Source: Datisca glomerata (taxonomy: Eukaryota; Streptophyta; Magnoliopsida; Cucurbitales; Datiscaceae). Taken from it: a stretch of 64,000 nt of DNA. The position numbers and the translations under genes are program-made. Where the stretch lies: positions 434,001-498,000 of the forward strand of contig QANY01009110.1 in the NCBI GenBank assembly GCA_003255025.1. The letters run 5' to 3'. Below, piece after piece: positions 12,424 through 25,905 of the stretch (within the stretch, counting starts at the first letter, position 1; the number at the start of each line of letters is the position of its first letter). The notes under the pieces are model-generated. The model was not told the origin of the DNA. It saw nothing but the letters and a program-made list of their open reading frames with translations, and searched no databases.

Positions 12424-15400
12424 TCTAAAACCATTATCACAGCTCTTGAAGTCTTTGCAGCCCTGAAGGATATGCCTCCGAATGAGAGCCCCGGCCCTAA
12501 TTATTTCCCAACTTTATTTTTCCAGCAGTATTGGCAGATCCTGGGGGATTCGGTGATAAATTTCTCTCTCTTGTCTCAATCGTGGAGTCTCATTAGAGAA
12601 TATTAATGGTACCTTCATTACCCTAATTCCTAAAAACTCTGATCACATGTCTCTGAATTATTATAGGCCTATTAGCTTATGTAATCTAATTTTAAAGATT
12701 ATCTCGAAATCCATTGCTAATAGGCTTAAGAGTGTTCTTCCATTTATTATCTCGGAGAATCAGAGTGCCTTCATTAAGGGTCATTTAATTTCTGATAATG
12801 TGTTGGTTGGCTTTGAAGTTCTCCATTATTTTTGCTCTCGTTAATATGGAAAGACAATGTTTGATGCTGTAAAGTTTGATGTGAGCAAGGCATATGACCG
12901 TGTTGATGAGGCTATATCCGATGGGTGATGAAGCCAATCAGATTTAACAATTAGTTTATTAGAATCATTCTGAGGTGCATTTCATCAACCTCATTTACTG
13001 TCCTCTTGAATGGAGGCCCTTCTAGGGTTAACTTTCTTCAAATGGGGCTTCGTTAAGGGGATTCTCTGTCCCTTTTTCTTTATGTCCTCTATTCGGAGGG
13101 GTTATCAGCCCTTATTAATGCAGTGGTTTTGAGTGGTCAATTCAATTTCTCAAGAATGGGAAGGTGGGGTCCAAAAATTCTTCTCTTACTGTTTGCAGAT
13201 AATAGTCTGCTATTTTTCTGGAGCTCTTTGAGAAATAACAAGGTACTGAAAAATTTGTTGGGAATCTATGCGGCTGCTTCTGGACAATGTATCAACTTCC
13301 TTAAATATGTCATAGTTTTCTCCCGAAGCAATGATTCTGTGAGAAAAGTAGATGTTATAGGGGTTTTGGACATTCCAACTTCCATGCCAATTGACAGTTG
13401 TCTTGGTCACTCGGCCGTTATGGGCAGATCCAAAAGGATGACTTTCAGATACCTCAAAGATAGAAGCTCATGCAAATGTGGAGAGAGATGCAGTTCTCAG
13501 GGAGAGGGAAGGAGATTCTTATCAAAGCTTGTGCCCAAGGCCTTCGATTTACGCCATAAACTGCTTTAAAATACATGCAAGTGTTTATAAAGAGATTGAT
13601 TTTATTATTGCTATTTTTTTGTGGGTTTTCCCTGATAATGGTCCTAAGATGCATTGGCTCTCTTTCGAAAATCTTTGTCGTCCTAAGAGTAAGGGTGGTA
13701 TGGGCTTTAGGAGACTCTCAACGTTTAACAAAGCCCTGTTGGGGAAATAGTTTTTGTGTATCGTCCAAAACCCTGGCTTAATTTTGACTAGAGTACTTAA
13801 AGGGAAATATTTCCCCTACGTCAACTTTGAGGATGCAAAGTGTAAGAATTATGATTCGGATAGCTGGAGGAGTATTCTGTGGGGGAGAGAAGCCATCAAT
13901 TGTGGTCTCAGGTGGAGAGTTGGTAGCGAGCCTCGATTATAGCTTTCAAAGATGTTTAGTTGCCTAAGTCTAGACAGTTTAAGCTGAGACCTCTGCAACA
14001 TGACCCTCCTAATCTCTCAATGGTAGATTTCATTGGCCCTTCGGGTTGGTTGTACCCCAAGTTTAGAGAGTTCTTTGATGAGGATTATGTCTAGGTAATC
14101 CCGGCTATTACCCTTGTGAGTTCGAGTGTCCCTGACAAGAAGACATGGCACTTCTGTAAAGACGACATCTATTCGGTCAAGAGTGATTACTAGGCCTTGA
14201 CACACATGGATAACACTTTGGGTAGTACCGTTTCTGATTTGGTTTGGTGGTTGAAATGACTATGGCATCTACACATCCCACTTAAATTTAAGTTTTCTTT
14301 TAGAAGGCCTCTTAGAATATTTTGCCCACCTGCTACAATCTCGTAGATAGTGGGGTTTCAGTTCAGAGTCTTTGCAATTTTATGGGAATCTAGAATCTAC
14401 AACTCATGCTCTTTTTCTATCCCCTCAGATAAAAGAGGTTTTGAAATTAGAGCAGTGGAAAGAGTTTGGTATTAAGTCTTTGGACATTTGGGATACCTAT
14501 AATTGTTTGGATGCTCTGTATTTATCCTTCTTTATTTGAACCACCAATGCTCTATGTAAAATGGCGTTTGTGTGCTAGTCTACTTGGATTTCTAGAAACT
14601 CCTTCTTTTATGAAGGAAAGGTTGAGACAAGTGTTGATATTCTCCACAAAGTAGTGATCTTTCTCCAAGAGTGGCTAACTCACCACCCTCTCAAGCTTGT
14701 TGGGCCGAAGCTGAAACCTCCTTATTCTGTGCATTGGGCTAAACCAGAGGAAGGGCACTTGAAGCTCAACGTGGATGCAGCTTGCTCGGGTCATGGTACA
14801 GGATTCATAGTGGTGATTCATGATTGGTTAGGGAATGTGGCTACCGCGTGTGCCCATTTCCAGGAAGCGAAACTCGCTCCCTTCTCGGCAGAATGTGGTG
14901 CTCTCCTTAAAGGACTTAGCTTTGCTCACGAGAACTCTTTGGTTATTTTCATCGCCGAACCTGATAATCAAGTTCTATGCCAAGTGATTTTATCGAATTT
15001 GATGAATTTAGCCTTAGAAAGAGACTTGCTTAAGGAGATTCGTGATGCTCTTTCTTTTCTTTCGAATTGTTCAGTTGTCCATATTTCTATAATTTGTAAT
15101 AGTGTGGCAGATACACTACAACAAAAATGAGATTCTACATCTTTTGACAACAGGGTTCGTTGTCTTTTCTTGTAAAATAAGCCAAACAATAAGAGTTTAC
15201 ATGAATCCTTTAGAAAAAAATCTTGTTAAATTACAAAAAAAAAAAAGCGAGGCATAGAAAAAGAAAAGGGACTACATTTTAAACGAAAAAAGGCATTATT
15301 TTAGCTTCCATTTTTTTGTCTCGATTAGCTTCTCCCTCGATCTATATCAAAAAATGAAAATAAGAATTAGGGTTCTTTCCACATCTCTATCGTCGCTGTG

Positions 15401-18400
15401 ACTAAATGAAAACTTCCCTCAACCCGCGTCTCTCAGTACAATAGCTATCTCTCTCTCTCGATCACACCAACGAGCTCTATCGAAGCTCACAGTAGCTCGC
15501 TCTCAAGAACCCTTCTCTCTCTTTGCTCTCTCACTGCTCTCTCTTTTAGCTTTGTCACAGGTTTCTCTCATGGCAGCAAGCTCTCTCTCATAGCTCTCAT
15601 TCTCTCAGCTGTCTCCCAGCTCTCTGCTACTTTGATTCGTAACTCAGAACTAGAGGTAAGGGTTTCATTCTCAAATTCTTCTCTGATTTTTGTGATTTTT
15701 GTCTGATTTTGTGATTTTTGAGTTTTTCTGAGTCGATTAGGGCTTGTGTTCCTGATTTTGGGGTATGAAGTAAGTTTTGAAATGAAAAGTCTCGATTTAT
15801 TGTTTGGATTCTTTATAATCAGTAAGTTTTGAGTTTGAATCAGACATTCATCAATGGTGATAGTTAGTTTATCTTGTACGGTTTCTAAGTTTTACTGAGA
15901 TTTGTTCTGTTCATCCTTTATAATGGAGATGGTATCATATACTGATAAGCTCTAGAAGAAATTGAATGCCTTCAAATCACTGCATGATGCTACCTTTAGT
16001 TCCATATAGCTACAATTCATGATTTTGATTCTTTTGCTTCTTGCTATGGTGTTCCAAAAATAGTTATAGAGAGAGCGAGGGTAGCTTTAAGTGTCTCTCA
16101 GTGTTACTGAAAATATCAAAGTGTATGAAATGTGTATGTTTAATTTCTAAGTTTTCATTATGAGTTTTCTATGTCTAAAATCTAATGGGTAGCATTCTAT
16201 TTTGGTCATTACCTTACCCACCCCTCTGCCCTACTCTAGAATATTAAAATAGTTTTTAGTCTAACTTAGATATCTTCCATGCATATTCTCTTTTTTTCCC
16301 TAATTTTTTTCAACCTATGCAAGCTTAAGTCTAATGGAGAGTTGTTTTATAGACTCAATTCTGGATGCATGGGTGACTATTATCTAATTTTTTTTGTAAT
16401 GAGACTTCTGAATAGAGGTTACATCTCTCTCTTTTGGGAATGATCTAGGAATTCGGTATGGAGCTAGCTAACGTTGTTAATTTGGAGCAGATTCGATGTA
16501 TTATCAGGTATTGCTCATTCAAGTTCTTATTAACCTATTTATGCCGAAAGAAGTTGACAAAATCTTGATTCGTGGCAGTTAGTTTATGATAAAATTGAAA
16601 TATTGGATTTTTCCTATGATTTGGTAAAGTATTACTTCTCTCAAACAAATCAGTTTTATTCTCTGTGTGATGGGTTTTCCTCTTCGTGTGTTAGATTTTC
16701 CTCTGTGCGTGCTATATTTCCTCTATGTTATGTCTTAGATCTTTTATTTTTTGGTTGACTTTGATTTATGCTATGATTTTCCTCTGTGTGTGCTGGATTT
16801 GATATTTGAGTTTATGTTTGTTCAACTGCTCAATTCAACTGTTGTTTTATTCAGTTCTTCTTTCCTTAGTTCAAATGTTATTTTACTGTTATGTACTCTC
16901 CATAACAGTAATATAGAGTGTTTTTTATCATAAGAAAGCTCTCTTTTTTAATTTTTAAAACCTACTATCGTTCTGGGGTTTATGCTAGTTGTAGGTAGAC
17001 GTACGAATTGGCCAGAACGCTTGAAAATGTTCATTTGTAGTCCCCCCTTAAGGGTTTTGTAGGTTTGTTTTAAACATTCTGAACTATATAAGTTGAGGCA
17101 AAATATTCTCTAATGCTATCAACTAATAGCTTAATCAAAAGAACTAAAATGTGTGATTATAGTAATATCCGAGTACTAATTGTTTAATGATGATTTTGAG
17201 CTGTTTAAGAATAACTACTTAACTTGGTATTTTGACACTTCGAGTTGGAAATGTTGGTTATCCGTGCATTGCACCTCAAACATTATTATATTCCTCGTGT
17301 CTTGTGATTCCTGCACCCGAGTTCATGGAATTTCTTTTCTTCTAATTCCAATTATTTTCTTAATTTTTTTGGTTTTTGGTCAAATGGCATTTGATTCAAA
17401 TTAAGACATAATTGAATTTTTAGGGTAACTTGATGTTCTGTGCACTGTAAAACTATCTTTAGTCAAAATTTAACAACTAACATTGATGTCAAAATTGAAT
17501 AGTAGGTTTTAATTTTTCATCAGCAGGCCTAGATTCATACATGTAAGTCATATTGTTCTTTTCCACTTTATTTCTTTCCAGCATATGGAGTGAAAGCATT
17601 TTTCTTGCAGCTGAAACAATACTATTAGCGTTTCAGAATTACATTGTGATGCATGATCATTTCCATGCTTGTTCTTGCAATGGGAGGAAGCAACGTAAGT
17701 TGCCTCTCTTCGACGACTCCTTAATCTAATTCATTAATTTTTTTGTCATAAATTTTTTTCTTGAGAAGCAATCTTTATTTTGTCACTTTGTCTGGTAGAT
17801 ATGATTGCAAGGTGTTGCCAGTGTGTTATAATTCTTTTGTGTTAGTATATCTCTATTTTACATTTTATTAAATTAATTATATTCTAACTTTTCTTTCAAG
17901 TACACATTTGATATAGAGGTGGACCTCATGTTTTTAATTTTTGAAAGTAACACTTGGTACTGTATTTTTATCACCATTTTCTTATTACAGAAAACAATAT
18001 ACCTACATTAACATGACTGGAATGAGATTTTTTCTCCTTTATCTTGTGGGTTCAGAAATACTAGGATACCATTTTGTCTTCATTCAGAATTCATGTACTA
18101 ATGCTTATTGATTGGTTGCGATGATGAACTTGTGCATGTTTATGATGATCGACACTTAACATATGCTCTATTATTATTTTTTCACTTAGTGTTAAGCATG
18201 GATTTTTCTAATATCTCACTTGCATTTTTTGTTCATACTTTTGCATGATACAAATAATAGAGAACCACATGGGAATCATGGTGGAAATATGGCTCGCATA
18301 GACTTGGCAGCAAAGTGGTCGTGCAAGCTTTCATTAAATTTGAGTTTGGAAAACTCCATACTATGTATGATATAGTCTTATTAGATTTATTAAGGTAAGA

Positions 18401-20540
18401 TATTATATTGTTATTAAGATTTTACTACAAGTATATCCTTCTAATAACATTGTTATTAAGGTTTTAAATGTATACGTCCTCTCATTGACAGTAAATATAT
18501 AAATAATAACAAACAATTTTTTGAATATTAAGCCATGTATGTGCCTACATGGTATAACCGTGTTTCATTTGTGTACAACCAAAATTTGGTTTTATATATA
18601 TGCATAATGTGTAAAACCAACATTTTTAGAGGTTCTATATGTTTAATATGAGCTTATATATACATGTGTACGTATATTAGTTCAAGATGAAATAGTAATT
18701 CAATTTCCTCATAGAAGTGTTTAATAAGTTCTATATTTTGTACAACAATACAAAAGGAGTATTAAGTTTGTAAAAATTAAGTTTAATAAGACATTAGTTA
18801 TAGTTACTAAAATATAGATAAGTATTCAAATCTTTGATGTGTCTGCTAGTTATTTTATGTTAAAATGCTACGTGGGTGGATGAAATTGTAGTGCACTACT
18901 TTAATTTTCGTTCCCAGGAATCCCTTGTTCCCGCAGTTATGGTAGGTGAAATGGAGAGGGGAGGAAAAGGTCTCTACGTGGTATACTTCTTTGTCACGGT
19001 GGTATACTTCTTTCTTTTAATTAGTAATTTGTTGTTACATAAGCTTTCAAGTGTCCCTTGTATTTTAATTTCTTCAACTTCAGGGTTTTAATGACAATAG
19101 TTCCTACTTCTATATAGTGTTTCATGTTGTGAATGAATCAAGAACATGATGACCGTGGAGTTTGATAATTTCTGATATCTGCCTGACCCATAGTTGTACT
19201 AGTGTTTAATTAAGCGAATGCTTGAACTAGAAGTGTAAACTTATTTGCATGACTGTTTATGAATAGTTAAAAGTAGTGAATGGAAAGAGACGTGAAAGAT
19301 TGTTTATGAATAGTTTAAATTCATTTATGATCTTCTAGTTGAAACATGTGATTTGACATGTGTAGTAGAAGATAAATGAAACATTTGTTATATCTTATTG
19401 TTGAATATACTGCAGTTATGTAGTGCTTGAATATGCATAATTTGTGTGCTTGAAAATGCTGCTTGGACTTGTATAGTGCGGCAAAGTGACGTGTGGTAGA
19501 CTTGTTAAAGAAAAGTGAGATGTCATGTGACGCTGAGGTTTCTTATTTATGTAGTGTTTGTTTTCTGAAGCTCTGTACTACTACAAAAATTGTTTATTAA
19601 GCAATTAGCTAGACATAAGATGTTTCATAATAACGAAGTTGAGAATAATGATAAGAAAGAAAAGATAAAGAATTGAGGATATTGATCAATATGTTGGTAT
19701 GTCTTTTCATTATACAATGAACTGTATCTTTGCTTACTTTATATTTTTTATGCAATTCTACAAAACCGTATAGTGTGTTTAAAAATATGTAGTGTTATTT
19801 TCTCAAAGTATAAAATGGTGATGTGAGCAATGTGAAATTATCTTAAAATTATTGTCTTATTATTTAAAATGCAGGACCTACAATCCCTTGAAGGTTTTCA
19901 ACGTGACATCAAATTTTGAAAAGTTAAGCAGTGGAATTTTGAAGTTATTTTGTAGTGTCTGTCAAACTTTTAGATGTTTTGTTTTGTTTTTGAATAATAC
20001 ATTGTATTAGTAGACCAAGTACTAATAGTCTTACATGATAATTTTTGAATGTCTTTTAGTCTAGTAATGTATTAATTTTGAATGTTTAAAAATAGCATTT
20101 ATAAAATGACAGAAAAATTTATTTATAAGAGGCATGATTTGTAACAAAAAACTATATCAATGAGATTCAAAAAATCTTATGGTATCTGATTTAATAGGAT
20201 ATAAAATACTTGTGAACATTAATTCACGAGAATTAAAAACACAGGTTGAATAGAAGTAACAAGAGTCGTAAAATCTGAGTAAACAACGTTCTACATGAGT
20301 CAAAAAATCCTATAAAATGAGATATCACAGAGATCTTCATAGGAGGCGGTGTGCCTAGCGAAAAATACAGATTTTTAATATGAGTGGCTATCACAGGCGT
20401 CGCATGATCCCTGTGACTTATAGAATGTCATATTTTTTGTAGTGATAGGCTCGTAAGATATGCCATTTCTTTAAAGTTCTATTCTTCCTAGGTGGGGCGT
20501 GCCCCTCTCATTGTGGAAGACCTTTGTTTACTAGATGCCA
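12424..20540 (+). mobile_element. LINE array unit 4, split by a CACTA element
   Basis: Starts at the same internal RT position as units 2 and 3 and ends in the RNase H tail at about 20540. Removing the 5.33-kb CACTA insertion and one target copy leaves about 2.78 kb, the same as unit 3. Visible parts include the RT (YRPISLCNLILKIISKSIA, about 12660), FADN box (13192-13203), CRPKSKGGMGFRRLSTFNKA (about 13677) and the RNase H ORF 14654-15130 (LKLNVDAACSGHGTGF). The tail resumes after the insertion at 20448 (ggctcgtaagatatgcc) but lacks the poly(A) end seen in units 1-3. The TAA at 13054-13056 matches that in unit 3. Confidence 0.83.
15114..20444. mobile_element. Non-autonomous CACTA (En/Spm) element, 5.33 kb
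   Basis: The left end is CACTACAACAAAAATGAGAT; the right end, read on the other strand, is CACTACAAAAAATATGACAT. A perfect 3-bp target duplication ATA flanks it (15111-15113 and 20445-20447), and outside these bases the interrupted LINE sequence is continuous. No transposase (TNPD/TNPA-like) ORF was found; the longest frames are under 80 codons and featureless. The left 0.6 kb contains CT-rich, 5'-leader-like sequence (15420-15660). A short exon-like stretch near 16458-16507 (MELANVVNLEQIRCIIR before a GT) hints at captured host sequence, but I cannot identify it. Confidence 0.88.
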
Positions 20541-22590
20541 ATCATTGATTATTTTATAACTTGCTAATTGTGTAGTCCACGTGTCACTTAATTAAATAAA
20601 TCTAATCTTAGTGTACATCTAAAATCTTGATATGTTTAGAAATATATACGTGTGTTTGGATAATGCTTTTTAGTTGTTTTCTCTTCTCCAAAATATATTT
20701 CTTTTCTAAAAAAATATAAAAAAAACTTATTTGGTGATGTCAAAAAATAAAATCACTCGAAAATAATATTATATGAGAAGTTTTGAAAAATTACATTTTA
20801 ATGATCACTTATATATATATATATATATAGAAGTGGAGATTTGAACTTAACATCTCTTAATTTGAGAAAGATATATGACTATCAATTGAGTTATTACGCA
20901 AGCTACTCATATACATTGAATGTCCTAGTTGCCTGAAATGTCAAAGTAGTTAGTTACTTGTAACTAAGTAGCTACTTAAAGTGCTCAAACAGACTTAAGT
21001 ATTCAAAAAAATGAATAACTTTAATAGCCTATGATCTTGTTCAACTTAATCTATAAATTGCAGTTTATAGTTTTTGATTTAAATAGGTTATCAACTTAAT
21101 TTTAGGGGTGTGTTTAACTTAGTGAAAAATCAGTAAGTTATAAATTAAACTAATCAAATTTTTCTAACTTAAATTCTTTTATTTTATTCTCATACCCAAA
21201 CCCTAACCCCCCCTCAATCGCATGCTAGAGAAAAGGCGATTCATAAGACACGCTCATTGCTCATTCGTCATGTTCACCCCAGATCATAGTCGTTGCTCCA
21301 GTAGGTGGTGTAGAGGGGCTCAGTGTTAGAGGTGACATAGTGGGGGCTTTTGTGTTCTTCTTGCTCGGTGCAGGAGCTGAACCTCAGCTGGGAGAGATGC
21401 AAGCGGTGATGGTGATGGCATTACGGGAGAAGGAACCATCACTGGCAGAGTTGCTGGAGGTGGAGTAACAAGCGGAGATATTACAGGTGGTGGAGTCGTC
21501 TGAAACAGTAAAATTGGATGTGGAGAGCTCACCAGAGGAGGACTTGACGGTGTAGGAGTGGAGATTGTAAGAGGAGATGTAGCTACCAGTGGAGGTGCGG
21601 AAGTAGGATTGGCGGCGGAAGCGATTGTAGAAGCAGAAGGTGAAGCGGGGAGCATTGGGAATGTTGGGCATACTTTCAAGGGGAGAGAGAAGATACTAAA
21701 AAATAATTCACGTTTTTCATTGAAGTTAATAAATAATAACTTTCTTCATTAAATAGGATATTAAGGTAATTTTAATTAAAAATACCCACAATCTAAGTGA
21801 TCAAGTTATTAAGAATTCTTCTGACTCAATTTAAACTTATAATTTAAAATTTAAAATTTTAACTTAATTAAATTGAGTTTTAATCTATAAACTAATGTTT
21901 GGTTCAAGTTATAAGAGAATAGTAATATCTTCCCTCAAACAAATTGACTAAAATGGTTACGTGAAACCTGATAAATAGGACAATACTTGCCTTTGTGTTC
22001 ATGGTACAAACAACATTCCTTTAGAATTTAGTCAAATTATACGTACCAAGAGTTATTCATATGATATATCATGTATTGAATTCGGATCAATATGATATAG
22101 TATTGCAATAAGTTTTTATGTGTTGTCCCTACACCTAAATAGTTTGAATTATATTACATGCAATGTTACTTCAGACTTTCAATAAATAAAATGTTCAAGT
22201 AGTCATTATGTATATTCGTGTGAAGACGAATAAAACAGTAATAAGTTGAATTTGTTTAAAAGTATTCATGCTTAAGTGCTCAAAGTCCTCGACAATTGGC
22301 CCGTGACGGATGTTCCCTATACTTTTCAAGGTGTTCACGAGGTTTTACATAGAAAACTTTTTAAAATTATTCTTTTTGGAAAACTTTTTTCAATTGTCAT
22401 AAAAGAAAACTAAAGCTATTATGCTATTACGACTCTCCTTTAGAATCAAAAACCGTTAGAATGTAAAATACCAAAAGAGGAGCCGTAATCATATATTTTA
22501 GATATGATTTGGCACCATAATGTTAATAACATTATGCCCACCGTAGTGGATTTACGGTTTAGATATATCCAAAAAACGAGTATGACACCT
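20541..22590. other. AT-rich spacer
   Basis: Lies between the LINE/CACTA complex and a hAT element. It contains a (TA)n run at about 20812-20828 and a proline-rich frame (listed separately). A weak inverted similarity (gggtgtgtttaacttag near 21103, caagttataag near 21905) could mark another decayed MITE, but the ends are unclear. No gene seen. Confidence 0.5.
21326..21679 (-). other. Proline/serine/threonine-rich open frame, doubtful
   Basis: About 117 codons open on the minus strand, rich in SP, TP, PP and AP (for example TPTPSSPPLVSSPH and TTPPPVISPLVTPPP), ending RARRTQKPPLCHL. The frame has no ATG at its 5' end (it opens on TTG). Composition resembles an arabinogalactan-type backbone, but I see no signal peptide and no GPI-type C-terminus. 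The tail also resembles the low-complexity linker before copia reverse transcriptases (basic cluster, then KPP). Either a transposon relic or a chance frame. Confidence 0.2.
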
Positions 22591-22598
22591 CGAATACT

Positions 22599-23142
22599 TA
22601 AGAGTGCGCATGGTTCGGTTCGGCATCATAATGTTGACAATATTATACCCATCGTAGTGAAATATTTTTGTAATCGAATCGAATTCACTGATTACCTGAA
22701 ATATCGAATCGAACCGGACAACGGTCCAACCCAAAAGAATTGAAACGAATGAAACTGAAGTGATCGGTTAAGTTCGATTACTTATAACCTCGGCTTCAAT
22801 TATAAACATTTTAAAAAAAATAGCAAAAATCATTAAATTGAAAATATAAACACTCAACACAATTAATATATATATATATATATCTAATTAATAATTATGT
22901 CTAATTTTTAGTAATATATGTCTAATTTATTAAGTTTTAAATAAATTATGTCTAATTTATATATGTATATTAAAAAATGGTTATAATCGGTTCGAACCGA
23001 TTACATGTTTATTGTAAAATATAATCGAACAAAAAATTCGATTATTTAAATTGACCGAACCGATTACAATTATCATAAAACAGAACTAACCGAACTGATT
23101 CGGTTCCGTTTAGTCGGTTCGTACAAATTTTACACACCCCTA
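22599..23142. mobile_element. Small non-autonomous hAT element
   Basis: The left end reads TAAGAGTGCGCATGGTTCGG; the right end (reverse complement) begins TAGGGGTGTGTAAAATTTGT. Both are variants of the plant hAT end TAGGGGTGTGCA. The flanking octamers CGAATACT (22591-22598) and GGAATACC (23143-23150) share GAATAC, fitting a decayed 8-bp target duplication. The interior is AT-rich and full of 'cggttcgaaccgatt' motifs. No ORF of interest. Confidence 0.7.
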
Positions 23143-23150
23143 GGAATACC

Positions 23151-24693
23151 CTTCCAAGGGTTGCTTGCTTCGACAATTCAATATTAGTTCGACGATTTAC
23201 TTATTAATCATAACACGCTAGAATTATCTACCACTTATAGTTGCGTTATAGCCTAACTCCATGTTTTTACTTGTTCGTATACGAAGTAAAAAATAACTCT
23301 AGGTTTAGTGAACCAATTACCATCTTGAATATTTCTGACACTATGATTGATTATTATCGATTGGTTTTAAACAGAATATCGTCCTGATATTGATTGATTA
23401 ACCTAATCGATACTATACTTGATTATAATCGGTCAAGCCTTGAGGTTAAGGTTAATTTCAGTTCTATAATTAATCATCTCATCCTAATTCTAGGATCTAT
23501 TTGTTGATTAATCATAATCGTGATTGACTAAGTGGTGGTGATTAACTCTGATCACAATTAACTAACTATAGATTAACACTAATTATGCTTAATGTTTTTG
23601 TAGTTACAAATAACAAAAACAAAGCACAACTCATGTATTTCTCATATATATCTTATTGATTTAGTTCGAGTGAATATGTATTATTATATTCATCTTTCAA
23701 TTCACGTTCATTCATACTTAATGAGCTATCAAAATTATATCATTTCATTTGTTTTAATGATTTTTTTTCTGATTTATTCACTTTTCAAATCCCAAAATAA
23801 GTGAAGTAGATAAATGAGAAGTTCAAATGCATGGATTCATCTAAAATAAATTGTAACATTTCATTGTTTTACATGTACTTGTAGTCAATACTTTAGGAAA
23901 AAACCAATGAGCTACCACCATGTATAAATTTGAAGGGTGTTTTAGGTTTTACCATATTAGAAGTGGATTAATGTGTACAGCAAATGTTTATTGAGGATTG
24001 TATCTTTTGTATATCATAAATAGATAAATGTAAATGTAGATAGTAGATTAAGCCTCTTTTAGGAAGGATTTTTCTGCACAACTGCACGTTAGATGGTGAA
24101 ATTGCAATATTTTAAAGCCGTTTTTGCAAATATTCTATGCTTATTTGAAATATACCAAACAAGCAATAAAAACAATGGATTGGCTTTCAATAGTTTTGGC
24201 TTTACTAGTTGTGGAGGCGTTTTTCGTACTTCTAGATGATTTGTTAAGGGTTGTTTTACTATCCACTTGACATTTATTTTGCTTTTGAAGCTGAGTTGAT
24301 TGTAGTTGTCCTTATAATTATGTATGAGTGGATCTTTGGCTAGAGACACATGTGGTTGGGGGGTGATTTTGTTTATTTTGTAACCATTTTGTGTTTCGAG
24401 TCTAGCAAGATCCCTTAGCATTGACGCCCTACTTAGGATATATGTTTGAATTTATTATCTCAAATTAACTTTACTGACACTCACATTTACAGAGAGTAAT
24501 CAGATTTGTAGATTGTTGGTGTTCAGAGTCCCCAATATTGTCACTCCTACATTGTGGCGGACTACTCCAACTTTTTGTTATTCCTTTACACTGATATATT
24601 TGTAACATACATTATTTTAGATTGTGCTGGTTTATTTTTCTACTTTATTTTATGGATGTTTTTTTATTAATTCTTTTAATAAATAGTTAGATA
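23151..24693. other. AT-rich spacer without recognisable gene
   Basis: Contains many short variants of 'ttgattaatcataatcg' (about 23330-23580) and otherwise unique-looking AT-rich DNA. No coding exon, RNA gene or element end could be supported. Confidence 0.5.
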
Positions 24694-25109
24694 AAGTAAA
24701 ATGAGTTTTTTGCTAAACTAGATCCTTAGACTAATTATTTTGCAGAAATGGACTCCGATGCTAATTTTTGTTTCCCCTGGTCCCCGGTCCACCTTCCACT
24801 CAAAATATATTTACGAAGTTACATGCTTACTCTTCACCTCATTTCTCATTCTTCGTTTTTCATTTTTTCCACTTGTTCGTTTTCTTCTTCATCTTCTTCT
24901 CTGTCTTCTTCGTCTTCTTTCTTCTTTATGCAACATCAAAAGATTTATTTATTTTCTTATTCACGTTCATGATATTCTTTTTCTAGAACGTTGTTTGAAG
25001 TTAATTTATTTTCTTTTTTCTGAAAAGCTTTAATTATGGATGAAATTTGATGGGTTTTGTTAAATTTTAGTTTTTGCTCAGATTTGAGAAAGAATGAGTT
25101 TTGTTAATT

Positions 25110-25245
25110 TTGTACCACACGATGGGGTATACTGACATCGTGTAGACTACACGATGGGGTATACTGACATCGTGTAGACTACACGATGGGTATACTAGCG
25201 CTGTGTAGCCATCACATAGTCTACACGATGGGTACATGCGTCTTC
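25110..25245. repeat. 32-bp tandem repeat with palindromic core
   Basis: Near-perfect copies of a unit containing CACGATGGGGTATACTGACA and TCGTGTAGACTA. The joint of units forms the palindrome CATCGTGTAGACTACACGAT. Lies inside the MULE. Confidence 0.85.
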
Positions 25246-25519
25246 TGTCAAAAATACTTTTGAAATCGAAGAATAATTTATAGTCTCAAGTGTTTGAAAA
25301 ATTTATTAAAAATTTTTAATGTTTCCGGTCCAATAAATTTCCGGAGGGCGTAACTTTTTGACTCGGGTTGAATCACGTGGCCTGTGAGATATCAAATCGA
25401 AGCTTATTTAGAGATCCACGCCTGCAGCGGGAATCCATGGTAGCCTAGTTTCAGGGCCAAAAAAAATACTATTTTAAGCACTTTTTAAAGGTCTGAAAGT
25501 TATTTTGTTTGTAAAATTG

Positions 25520-25905
25520 GGTACACGGACTACATGATGGGTATACGACGCCACAATACCCATCGTGCAGTCTACACGATGGTTACACGATGCCAGCATA
25601 CCCATCGTGAAGACTATATGATGACTACACGACGCCAGTGTACCCCATCGTGTAGTTTACACGATGGCTACACGATGTCAGTGTACCCAGCGTGTAGTCT
25701 ACACACATGGCTACACGATGCCAGTGTACCCCTCGTGTAGTCTAACTGATAGCTACATGATGCCAGTGTATCCATCGTGTAGTCTACACGATGGCTACAC
25801 GATGCCAGTGTCCTCATCTTGTAGTCTACACAGTGGCTATACGATGCCAATGTACCATAACGTAATCTACACGATAGGTGCACGACGCCAGTGTATCCAT
25901 GAATG
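25520..25905. repeat. About 42-bp tandem minisatellite, roughly 8-9 copies
   Basis: Diverged units contain TCTACACGATGGCTACACGA followed by tgccagtgtacccatcgtgtag. Unit starts fall near 25571, 25613, 25656, 25698, 25740, 25783, 25824 and 25867. The unit shares the palindromic core with the 32-bp block at 25110. Because 42 is divisible by 3, it creates repetitive open frames on both strands that should not be read as genes. Confidence 0.85.

Noticed and set aside
21190..21215. Telomere-like 'aaccctaacccccc'
   Set aside because: Only about two imperfect units; not an interstitial telomeric array.
24740..25033. Phe/Leu/Ser-rich frames that look like membrane peptides
   Set aside because: They arise from the CT-rich tract next to the MULE terminal repeat, and all three frames are open with similar composition.
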